Below are positions 1 to 5,372 of a stretch of DNA of 5,421 bases, one piece after another. The DNA lies in contig CALFLO010000171.1 of NCBI GenBank assembly GCA_937880175.1, positions 1-5,421 of the forward strand, in the 5' to 3' direction. The translations under genes and the position numbers were made by a program. Numbering within the stretch: the stretch's first letter is position 1; every line of letters begins with the position of its first letter. Source of the DNA: an uncultured Gluconobacter sp. (GTDB lineage: Bacteria; Pseudomonadota; Alphaproteobacteria; Acetobacterales; Acetobacteraceae). The notes beneath the pieces were generated by a model. The model did no database searches. It worked only from the letters and a program-made list of their open reading frames with translations, and was not told the DNA's origin.

Positions 1-612
1 TGCGGTGGAGGTCACGTCACCTATCGGCTCGCCCCCCATGTCGGAGAGGTTGTCGCCTGCGATGTGACTGGTCCGATGCTGGATGCCGTTGCGCATGAAG
101 CAGCACGACAGGGACTGTCCAACGTCACGACCGTGCAGGCCCCCGCAGAGACGCTCCCTTTTGAGGATGGGAGCTTTGACGCCATCTTCTGCCGCTTTAC
201 GACCCATCACTGGTCTGAGGCGCCAGCAGGTCTGCGGGAGGCACGACGTGTGCTGGCGCCATCAGGGATGGCTTTATTCATTGATGTGATAGCCCCTCCT
301 TCCGGCCTGCTGGATAGCTGGCTTCAGTCGATGGAACTGTTGCGTGATATCTCGCATATTCGGAATTACGGAGTGGCCGAATGGGCGACCCTGCTGGCAC
401 AGGCGGGGTTCGTTCTTCAGACCGTCGGAACTCATCGTCTGCGTATGGACTTCGAAAGCTGGGTGGCGCGAACGAAAACACCCCCTGAACGGGTCGTCGC
501 CATCCGCTCCCTGCAACAGGCAGCGCCTGACGATGTCGTGCGCCATTTCGGGATCGAGACGGATGGTAGTTTCATGATCGACGTCAGCAGCTTTCAGGTG
601 ACGCCGTTGTGA
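1..612 (+). CDS. Class I SAM-dependent methyltransferase, 5'-truncated by window edge
   Basis: Frame 1 is open from the first base to TGA at 610-612, giving 203 visible residues. The fragment opens with CGGGH, the glycine-rich SAM-binding motif I of Rossmann-fold methyltransferases. VVACDVT follows, with the acidic residue (D21) expected to contact the SAM ribose. Then comes AETLPFEDGSFDAIFCR (about residues 49-65), the typical motif of the UbiE/Methyltransf_11 group, and ARRVLAPSGMALF, the post-motif strand. Family members are usually around 250 residues, so roughly 45-50 N-terminal residues lie outside the window. A GTG at 64 is an internal codon, because the motif upstream of it is essential. 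The fold and SAM use are clear. The substrate is unknown: a small molecule or quinone-like compound is possible, but nothing here shows it. The gene lies 85 bases upstream of the YbaK-like gene on the same strand and may be cotranscribed with it. Confidence 0.9.
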   Translation, partial: CGGGHVTYRLAPHVGEVVACDVTGPMLDAVAHEAARQGLSNVTTVQAPAETLPFEDGSFDAIFCRFTTHHWSEAPAGLREARRVLAPSGMALFIDVIAPPSGLLDSWLQSMELLRDISHIRNYGVAEWATLLAQAGFVLQTVGTHRLRMDFESWVARTKTPPERVVAIRSLQQAAPDDVVRHFGIETDGSFMIDVSSFQVTPL

Positions 613-697
613 GCGGAATCGTGATTGTCGCAGGGGACCGCATGGTGTGTCATCAACGGGACCAGAAAAGGTTTGCCAGTATCATGGGAAGACAGGG

Positions 698-1177
698 ATG
701 AGCCGGGAGTCCGTTCAAGCATTTTTCGATGCAAATGCATCAGACATCAAACCCATGGTGCTGACAGACAGTACGGCGACAGTCGCGGAAGCAGCCCAGG
801 CGCTCGGGGTGCAGGAAGGGCAGATTGCCAAGACGCTGGCACTGAAAGTCGGCGATGAACGGATTCTGGTCGTCATGGCAGGAACGGGGCGGCTGGATAA
901 CCGCAAGACGAAAGATACGTTCGGAAACAGGCCCCGCATGCTGCCAGCGGAAGAGGTGCTGGAACTGACCAGCCATCCGGTCGGCGGTGTATGTCCCTTC
1001 GGGTTGCCTCAGCCTGTGCGGGTTTTCTGTGACACGTCATTACGCGCATTCGATGTGGTCTGGCCGGCAGCGGGAGACCGGAACAGTTCTGTGTGTCTGA
1101 CACCAGACCGTCTGGCCGATCTCGTCGGAGCGGAATGGGTAGATGTCAGCCAACATTGCAATCAGTATTCGCCTTGA
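698..1177 (+). CDS. YbaK/EbsC-type aminoacyl-tRNA deacylase (trans-editing)
   Basis: This 159-residue protein matches the YbaK/ProX editing-domain family, free-standing cytoplasmic enzymes that hydrolyse mischarged aminoacyl-tRNA (for example Cys- or Ala-tRNA(Pro)). Supporting signs are its full family length, the N-terminal helix SVQAFFDANA, the conserved lysine in IAKTLALK (K45), the strand ILVVMAG, the lysine-rich turn DNRKTKDTFG, and HPVGGVCPFG (residues 93-102), which corresponds to the family's G-x-x-x-P substrate loop. I chose ATG 698 because homologues typically begin with MS-x-E-S-V, and GGGAAG at 686-691 gives a usable ribosome site 6 bases upstream. A GTG at 647, preceded by AGGGG, would add 17 residues that do not look like the family. 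Which tRNA and amino acid are edited cannot be read from the sequence. A terminator-like hairpin follows the stop by 17 bases. Confidence 0.9.
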   Translation: MSRESVQAFFDANASDIKPMVLTDSTATVAEAAQALGVQEGQIAKTLALKVGDERILVVMAGTGRLDNRKTKDTFGNRPRMLPAEEVLELTSHPVGGVCPFGLPQPVRVFCDTSLRAFDVVWPAAGDRNSSVCLTPDRLADLVGAEWVDVSQHCNQYSP

Positions 1178-1194
1178 TTTCTGACATACAGTTC

Positions 1195-1231
1195 CCGCAT
1201 TGTATTTTCCCTAATGCGGATAGATTTTTTT
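1195..1231 (+). terminator. Probable rho-independent terminator after the YbaK-like gene
   Basis: CCGCATT (1195-1201) pairs perfectly with AATGCGG (1213-1219) across an 11-base loop, and a run of seven T follows at 1225-1231. Location, 17 bases after the TGA of the YbaK-like gene, fits transcription termination. The long loop and the five-base gap before the T run make it weaker than a textbook terminator. It would separate the host genes from the ABC-3C operon. Confidence 0.55.
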
Positions 1232-1238
1232 CAACATA

Positions 1239-1255
1239 TCTGGTGAACTACCAGA
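1239..1255. repeat. Small inverted repeat TCTGGT/ACCAGA
   Basis: TCTGGT (1239-1244) and ACCAGA (1250-1255) form a perfect 6-bp stem around the loop GAACT. It lies just downstream of the probable terminator and about 55 bases before the candidate promoter. It could be a protein-binding site or a minor RNA hairpin. No T run follows, so it is not a terminator. A 6-bp repeat can occur by chance. Confidence 0.35.
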
Positions 1256-1288
1256 GCTCCTAATAATACTTGAATACGCGCCTGAAAA

Positions 1289-1315
1289 TTGGAGGCTTTG
1301 CGGAAAGCTTATAAT
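1289..1315 (+). promoter_or_regulatory. Candidate promoter of the ABC-3C operon, with inverted repeat in the spacer
   Basis: A perfect -10 hexamer TATAAT lies at 1310-1315. TTGGAG at 1289-1294 is a partial -35 match, with a short 15-base spacer. Within that spacer GCTTT (1295-1299) and AAAGC (1304-1308) form a perfect inverted repeat around GCGG, and it extends with one G-T mismatch and one A-T pair to 1293-1310. A repressor bound there would block RNA polymerase, so it may be an operator. The site is in the AT-richer gap upstream of the first ABC-3C gene and would give a leader of roughly 110 bases. Only sequence resemblance supports it. Confidence 0.4.
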
Positions 1316-1414
1316 GAGGAATGATCTCAAGAGCGATGGCGGACATAGGGCAGTATCATGGCGCCAAGAATGTTATTACGGGGTAGGGTAATCGTTGGCG
1401 TTTATGACAGGTGC

Positions 1415-1432
1415 GGGAGTTGAGGGATATTG
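1415..1432 (+). promoter_or_regulatory. Ribosome-binding region for the TTG start at 1430
   Basis: GGGAG at 1415-1419 (10 bases from the start) and GAGGG at 1422-1426 (3 bases) precede TTG 1430. An in-frame TGA at 1421-1423 rules out any start further upstream. The next in-frame ATG (1490) has only a weak GAAG-like element before it. These sites, plus the conserved-looking helix encoded between 1430 and 1490, favour the TTG. Confidence 0.45.
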
Positions 1433-2371
1433 AGTGCTATTTTTTGGTACAGACTTCTATTTCGGCTTCGCCTCCATGAAGCCGACAGCATGTCTTTTCA
1501 AAGCCTGGTAAATAGTGTGTTTGAGGGCGAATATGATGATTTCCAGTCAATAGCACCATGGGGCAACAGTGGCGATGGTGGAAATGACGGATATATTCCG
1601 TCTGTTGGCCATTATCTGCAAGTGTATGGACCAAAAGCTGGTTCCTCTTGGACCTCCGTAGCTGCGGCAAAAAAGGCGGAAGAAGACTTCTCGAAATTAA
1701 AGGCGCAGTGGGCCGGCTTGCAGCGTTATAGCTTTGTTTTGAACGATCGGTTTCAAGGAGTACCTGCGCCTGTAGAGCAAAAGCTTCAAGGAATACAGAC
1801 GACACACAAAATTGTGGCCGACGCCATCGCCTGTGCTAAATTGACAAATAGCTTTACCAAGCTCCCTGAACACCTGATGATCGAAATTGTTGGGGGTGTG
1901 CCAAGTGAGCAGCCAGGTGTCATAGACAAGCGAGCGATGGGAGAATTGATAGATCATTTAGCCAGCAAGGCTGCTGCGATATCAACGCGTTCGAAGGGCC
2001 TTGCTCCTGATTTCGAAGAAAAGCTGGAATTCAATGGTCTGTCAGACGAGATTGGGTCTCGCTTGCGCGCAAATAGCTACCAAGATGCAGATGTAACAGC
2101 TTTTTTAAGCACGCGGGACCAGTGGCTTGCGCAGGGCATCGCACAGGAGTTACGTACCCTCTACGAGAGGAGCAAATCTACGATAACTGGGGTGGAAGAT
2201 GCAGCCGATCTCCGCTATGTCTGGATGCTGGAGGAGATCGTACCCAACAGCGCGAAGCAGAATATTTATACGCAGAAGGCTTTCCAAGGGGCTGCGGAAG
2301 TAATTTTGGCACATTTTTTTGAGGCTTGTGATGTCTACGACAAACCTACGGCTGGCAGTGGCGCCACATGA
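1430..2371 (+). CDS. ABC-3C effector-type protein with restriction-endonuclease-like N-terminal domain
   Basis: This is the first gene of the three-gene operon: 313 residues from TTG 1430, or 293 from ATG 1490. The N-terminal ~110 residues look like a PD-(D/E)xK (Mrr-like) fold. A helix RLRLHEADSMSFQSLVNSVF is followed by GNSGDGGNDGY (residues 45-55), resembling the GDxGxDG motif II, and then HYLQVYGPK (61-69) where Mrr-like nucleases have Q-x-K. Acidic D49/D53 are present, but the usual motif III lysine position is Y66, with K69 three residues on. The role, DNA or RNA cleavage as the toxic arm, is therefore inferred, and activity is uncertain. Residues ~130-300 are mostly helical and probably form the C-terminal domain that docks to the partner proteins. 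There is no signal peptide or membrane segment. Its last 41 bases overlap the next gene. I favour TTG 1430 because the helix before M21 appears to be part of the domain. Confidence 0.72.
   Translation: MSAIFWYRLLFRLRLHEADSMSFQSLVNSVFEGEYDDFQSIAPWGNSGDGGNDGYIPSVGHYLQVYGPKAGSSWTSVAAAKKAEEDFSKLKAQWAGLQRYSFVLNDRFQGVPAPVEQKLQGIQTTHKIVADAIACAKLTNSFTKLPEHLMIEIVGGVPSEQPGVIDKRAMGELIDHLASKAAAISTRSKGLAPDFEEKLEFNGLSDEIGSRLRANSYQDADVTAFLSTRDQWLAQGIAQELRTLYERSKSTITGVEDAADLRYVWMLEEIVPNSAKQNIYTQKAFQGAAEVILAHFFEACDVYDKPTAGSGAT
2321..2333 (+). promoter_or_regulatory. Shine-Dalgarno fixing the middle-component start at 2331
   Basis: GAGG at 2321-2324 sits 6 bases before ATG 2331. This supports that start over the in-frame TTG at 2319, which would place the Shine-Dalgarno inside its own coding sequence. 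The site lies inside the 3' end of the upstream gene, so the two genes are probably translationally coupled. Confidence 0.6.
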
Positions 2372-2591
2372 CCATGTGAGGTTTTGCGACAGCGTCGTAG
2401 GTTTGGCTGGTAGAGTGCGTAGCCTCGTCAGAGTGCCGAAGACTCTTGATGAACTGCAAAATCTTCTTGCTCGCAACGATAGCGGGTGGCCTGGTCAGGT
2501 TGACTTTGAGAAACTCATTCTCGCAGTCACTCTTCTTTATGCTATCGGTGCCGTCGTTTCAGTTGAAAATGATCGCGTAGTCGCAATCTAA
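2331..2591 (+). CDS. Small ABC-3C middle component (MC6-like)
   Basis: This 86-residue soluble protein is encoded between, and overlapping, the effector-type gene and the ATPase gene. It has the plan of ABC-3C middle components. An N-terminal stretch carries DSVVGLAGRVRSLV (a short helix). RVPKTLDELQNLL follows, reading as a winged-helix-like helix. The end, FEKLILAVTLLYAIGAV-x-x-x-x-x-R-V-V, matches the typical alpha-helix plus L-x-A-I-G-A-V turn and beta-hairpin of the MC6-type family. In these systems the small protein is thought to bridge the ATPase and the effector protein. It contains no catalytic motif. ATG 2331 is chosen for its Shine-Dalgarno. It overlaps the upstream gene by 41 bases, and its TAA shares one base with the ATPase ATG (TAATG). 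The exact MC family number is my recollection of family pattern, not a search result. Confidence 0.68.
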   Translation: MSTTNLRLAVAPHDHVRFCDSVVGLAGRVRSLVRVPKTLDELQNLLARNDSGWPGQVDFEKLILAVTLLYAIGAVVSVENDRVVAI

Positions 2592-4297
2592 TGAAACTCA
2601 TTTCCCTCACTTGCAATCACTCGTCTTTTAAACCCCTTATTTTTCATCCAGAAGGGGTCTCTTTGATCGTCGGCGATGCCTCAAAGAAAGAGGCTAGTTC
2701 CAATGGCGTTGGGAAAACTCTTGCTTTAAAACTGGTGCATCACTGTCTTGGCGCGAGCAAAGACAGTGTTCTTGTTAAGAGTATCCCAGACTGGGTATTT
2801 AGTCTCGAGTTTGAATTGAACGGAACCACTCACGTGATATCTCGACGTGGGGACGGAAATGAAATAAAACTTGACGGAAGTAGTTTGTCTATAACCAAGC
2901 TAAGATCATGGCTTGATGGCTTTGGTCCATTCAATATTAATAAAGAAGCGGATGGAATTACATTCCGGTCACTTTATAGTCGTTTTGGTAGAGTAAAGCG
3001 ATCCGATAGGAATGATCCTGTCGTATTGACACGTGAGCAAGATTATGAGGCTTTAACAAGGACGCTTTATCTACTTGGTGTGGACATAAGTCTAGTCACC
3101 AAAAAGGTTGATCTGAGAGTCAAACAGACTGAGATCCAGGAGATCAGAAAGCTCCTAAAGTCACGAGACGAGAGGCTGCAGCAACTTCTTTTGGGTGGTG
3201 TTAGGCCTGACGCGTATCTGAAAAAGCTCCAAACCGAGATTACAGAAATCAGCGAAAATCTAAAAGATATGAAGATTGCTGATGATTATGAGGATATTAA
3301 GTCTCAAGCTGACAAGCTTACACTAGATCTTAGGCAGAAAGAGTCCGAAATTGCTGTTATCGAATATCAGTTACGTGGAATAGAGGCTTCGTTAACGCAA
3401 CGACCGGATATCAGTAAAGAAGCTCTTTCCTCTTTTTATGAGGGACTAAGCGATGTCTTTAAGCCTGAAGCTCTAAAACATTTTGAGGATGTTGAAACAT
3501 TCCATTATTCTTTGGCGAGGAAAAGGCAGCAAAGGCTCACCCGTGATCGAGAGCGTTTGATGTCAAAGAGAGATGAATGTGAGGTTCAACGCGCAGCGAT
3601 CGCCCAGGGAAGAGATTCGAGCTTGCAGTATCTCTCCGGAAAAAAGGCTCTGGATGACTATGAGGCTGTAGTGAGGAAACTTGCATTTAAAGAGCAAGAT
3701 GCAAAACGGCTCATTGCTTTTATTGAGGGAGATCGGGGCCTTCAGCACGAAGCTATAAACGTTAAAAAAGAGATGGCCGAGCAAGATGCGAGAACCGAAG
3801 ATTATCTTGAGACATTGCCGGTAGAGTGGGTCGATGAGAAATTCCGAGCGTTAGTAGGCGAGCTTTATCCTCAGGAAGCTGCTGGAATTGGATTGGACAA
3901 TAACACAAAAGAAAACAAGCTCCGCTACAATCTCTCAGTGGACGTGCAGGGCCAAGACTCTGACGGTATCAATGCGGCGCGTATTGTATGCTTCGACTGG
4001 ATTATCTTTATGTATGGCGCAAATCACAACATGGGTCACCTATGGCATGATAATGGCCTTTTTGACCATATTGATCCTAGGCAACGTGCTAAATGGTTAA
4101 GTCTTGTCATGTCGGCACTCAAGGGTAGCGGGAAGCAGTGTATTATATCCCTGAATACTGAAAACTATTCCTCTATGTTGAGTTTATTAGGTGAGGAGGA
4201 GAATATTTCCGCGCAAAATTCCGTTATCGCGAGGCTGTTTGGGGACGCGCCGGAGCATAAGCTCCTCGGGGTACAAATTGGGGATTCTGAGCGGTAG
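2591..4297 (+). CDS. DUF2326-type SMC/Rad50-like ABC ATPase of the ABC-3C system
   Basis: The protein is 568 residues long, normal for this family. An N-terminal ATPase half carries SLIVGDASKK then SSNGVGKTLALKLVHHCLGA, a Walker A of the form G39-x-G41-K42-T43. Its leucine-rich continuation is typical of RecN/SMC-like ATPases. Residues ~165-410 are heptad-rich and charged (for example KLQTEITEISENLKDMK), consistent with a coiled-coil arm without a clear zinc hook. The C-terminal half carries DGINAARIVCFDWIIF (458-473), in the signature-helix position. Then comes GHLWHDNGLFDHID (482-495), a Walker B in which H486-D487-N488 stands where classic ABC proteins have D-E. The strand CIISLNTENY follows. 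Together these define DUF2326. Predicted role: ATP-driven sensing or loading on nucleic acid that licenses the effector. The start ATG overlaps the preceding stop (TAATG) and has no clear Shine-Dalgarno, which indicates translational reinitiation. Base composition is clearly lower in G+C than the flanks. Confidence 0.85.
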   Translation: MKLISLTCNHSSFKPLIFHPEGVSLIVGDASKKEASSNGVGKTLALKLVHHCLGASKDSVLVKSIPDWVFSLEFELNGTTHVISRRGDGNEIKLDGSSLSITKLRSWLDGFGPFNINKEADGITFRSLYSRFGRVKRSDRNDPVVLTREQDYEALTRTLYLLGVDISLVTKKVDLRVKQTEIQEIRKLLKSRDERLQQLLLGGVRPDAYLKKLQTEITEISENLKDMKIADDYEDIKSQADKLTLDLRQKESEIAVIEYQLRGIEASLTQRPDISKEALSSFYEGLSDVFKPEALKHFEDVETFHYSLARKRQQRLTRDRERLMSKRDECEVQRAAIAQGRDSSLQYLSGKKALDDYEAVVRKLAFKEQDAKRLIAFIEGDRGLQHEAINVKKEMAEQDARTEDYLETLPVEWVDEKFRALVGELYPQEAAGIGLDNNTKENKLRYNLSVDVQGQDSDGINAARIVCFDWIIFMYGANHNMGHLWHDNGLFDHIDPRQRAKWLSLVMSALKGSGKQCIISLNTENYSSMLSLLGEEENISAQNSVIARLFGDAPEHKLLGVQIGDSER

Positions 4298-4433
4298 ATC
4301 TTTTTCGCTGCTTTTAGTGATGTAAGTTTCATAGCACTTTTTGTGGACATTCGGATCTTTGGCGTCCCTGTCAAGCTTAGCATTTAAAAATGACGGATTT
4401 TAACTTCGTTCACCCTCTGAACAAACTATTCGT
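4298..4433. other. Convergent intergenic region between ATPase and recombinase
   Basis: This 136-base AT-rich gap separates two genes that point at each other. The only clear symmetry is GTTCA (4408-4412) with TGAAC (4418-4422) around CCCTC, a 5-bp stem with no T run. I see no good terminator for the ATPase operon inside it. The nearest strong plus-strand terminator-like structure is at 4519-4547, inside the recombinase gene. The TTGACA on the minus strand near 4373-4378 lacks a recognisable -10. Confidence 0.5.
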
Positions 4434-5372
4434 CTAGACAGAAAACACCAGAGATTGTCGGTATCGGGGGCTGCGTGCCCCCGCAACCATCTGAACTTGC
4501 GATGCCAATGCATCATGAACCCCAGTCCGAAAACGGGCTGGGGTTTTCGTTTGTCCGCTGCCCGAGGCCACTGTCAGGATGCCGGCGAGCTCGCCTCGAA
4601 CATCGATCTGGAGGCCCTTGTCGGACGGCGTGAGAATGATCGCCTCGATCAGTGAACGGATCACCTCGGCCGCCTCCTGACGCTTCTCGTCCAGTTCGGA
4701 ATGCAGCATGTCGTGCAGGCGCGCGAGCTGCCGGTGGTAGAACTCCGCCATCTGTGGATGGAGCAGGGGCGGGGGCGCTTCGGCAGTTGCAAGGAACTCC
4801 TTGAGTTCCGCCTTGCGGGCTTCGAGCTTCGATCCGCGCTCCTTGACCGTCTCGATGGAAATGGCTTCTGAGAGGTAGAGATCCATCAACCGCTGGATGT
4901 CGCGTTCCACCCGCTTCAGTTCTGATTCCGCTGCGCCGATGTCGGCCGACGCCTCCATGCGCAGCCGGTTCATCTCGGTGGTGAACGCCGTGCAGAATTC
5001 GGCGAACAGGTCCGGATCCATCAGGTGGTGACGCAGGGCATCAAGGACGCGGCGCTCCAGTTCCTCGCGGCGCATATTGGTCCGGTTGTCGCAGGTGCCC
5101 TTGTTGCGGGCTGTCGAGCAGCCCAGCAGGGTGCCGGAGATCATCGAATAGCCGCCACCACAGCAGCCGCATTTGCTCAGACCGGAGAAGAGATAGCGGG
5201 GGCGACGTTTCTCGCGGAAATGGTCGGGCGATGACGTGTCGCGTGTGTCGCGGCTGGCGCTGACACTGGCCTGCCGTGCCTTGACCGCGTCCCAAAGATC
5301 CTGATCGACGATCCGCAACTCCGGCACCTCCTGGATCACCCACTCGGTTTCCGGATTGGGACGGGCCTGGCG
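4434..5372 (-). CDS. Large serine recombinase, C-terminal 312 residues (5' end missing at contig end)
   Basis: The minus-strand frame runs from the last genuine base (5372) to TAG at 4436-4434. The visible part starts in the recombinase domain (EWVIQEVPELRIVDQDLWDAV). A recombinase zinc ribbon follows, with C68, C71, C85 and C94 in LSKCGCCGGGYSMISG and LLGCSTARNKGTC. A charged helical coiled coil then spans about residues 100-215 (for example RRVERDIQRL-like heptads, LEARKAELKEFL). A short beta-rich end, LQIDVRGELAGIL, follows. The N-terminal resolvase domain with the catalytic serine is not in the window, so activity cannot be judged. Such enzymes integrate and excise phages, ICEs and transposon-like islands at att sites. 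The last ~35 residues are low in family character, include QVQMVAGA, and overlap a terminator-like hairpin and a palindrome, suggesting codons contributed by the integration site. An automated start at GTG 5387 would add five residues (MYKRQ) that are pure sequencing adapter. Confidence 0.9.
   Translation of the reverse strand, partial: RQARPNPETEWVIQEVPELRIVDQDLWDAVKARQASVSASRDTRDTSSPDHFREKRRPRYLFSGLSKCGCCGGGYSMISGTLLGCSTARNKGTCDNRTNMRREELERRVLDALRHHLMDPDLFAEFCTAFTTEMNRLRMEASADIGAAESELKRVERDIQRLMDLYLSEAISIETVKERGSKLEARKAELKEFLATAEAPPPLLHPQMAEFYHRQLARLHDMLHSELDEKRQEAAEVIRSLIEAIILTPSDKGLQIDVRGELAGILTVASGSGQTKTPARFRTGVHDALASQVQMVAGARSPRYRQSLVFSV
4465..4483. repeat. GC-rich palindrome in the 3' end of the recombinase gene
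   Basis: CGGGGGC (4465-4471) and GCCCCCG (4477-4483) form a perfect 7-bp stem around TGCGT. It encodes part of the recombinase tail (residues ~297-303, AGARSPR). Its place at the extreme 3' end of a large serine recombinase gene fits an attachment-site half or core. No T run follows on either strand, so it is not a normal terminator. The second att copy is not in this window. Confidence 0.45.
4519..4547 (+). terminator. Strong plus-strand rho-independent terminator, antisense to recombinase 3' end
   Basis: ACCCCAGTCCG (4519-4529) pairs over 11 positions, with a single T-G wobble, to CGGGCTGGGGT (4534-4544) around an AAAA loop. The last stem base and the next three give TTTT, then CGTTTG. The T tract is on the plus strand only, so the terminator stops rightward transcription. 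It lies 222 bases past the ATPase stop and could end the ABC-3C operon. Alternatively it may be a terminator of a former host gene that was captured inside the recombinase reading frame on integration. Confidence 0.65.

Larger units (their letters stand above)
1178..1429. other. Intergenic region between host genes and ABC-3C operon
   Basis: This 252-base gap holds the probable terminator (1195-1231), the small hairpin (1239-1255) and the candidate promoter (1289-1315). The rest is a leader of about 110 bases. It contains a 25-codon ORF (ATG 1314 to TAA 1391) whose start overlaps the -10 box, which I do not consider a gene. I see no tRNA-like fold, no insertion-sequence ends, and no copy of the GC-rich palindrome found at 4465-4483. 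The boundary between host DNA and acquired DNA probably falls here. Confidence 0.5.

Noticed and set aside
1314..1391. 25-codon ORF in the leader of the ABC-3C operon
   Set aside because: Its ATG overlaps the -10 box, there is no Shine-Dalgarno, and the peptide resembles nothing I recognise. A chance ORF is more likely than a leader peptide.
4365..4380. Minus-strand TTGACA as a promoter -35 box
   Set aside because: No acceptable -10 hexamer lies 16-18 bases further on, and the region downstream on that strand is antisense to the ATPase.
4165..4383. Minus-strand 72-residue ORF across the end of the ATPase gene
   Set aside because: Most of it is antisense to the conserved DUF2326 C-terminus, and it has no recognisable domain or ribosome-binding site.
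4298..4390. ATPase frame stays open for 29 codons past the TAG, suggesting readthrough or an interrupted longer protein
   Set aside because: The protein already has family length and a normal DUF2326 end, and the extra codons show no domain. Nothing indicates stop-codon readthrough.
4501..4514. GATGC/GCATC 5-bp inverted repeat
   Set aside because: It is short, lies inside the recombinase coding region next to the stronger terminator hairpin, and has no T run. Chance is a sufficient explanation.
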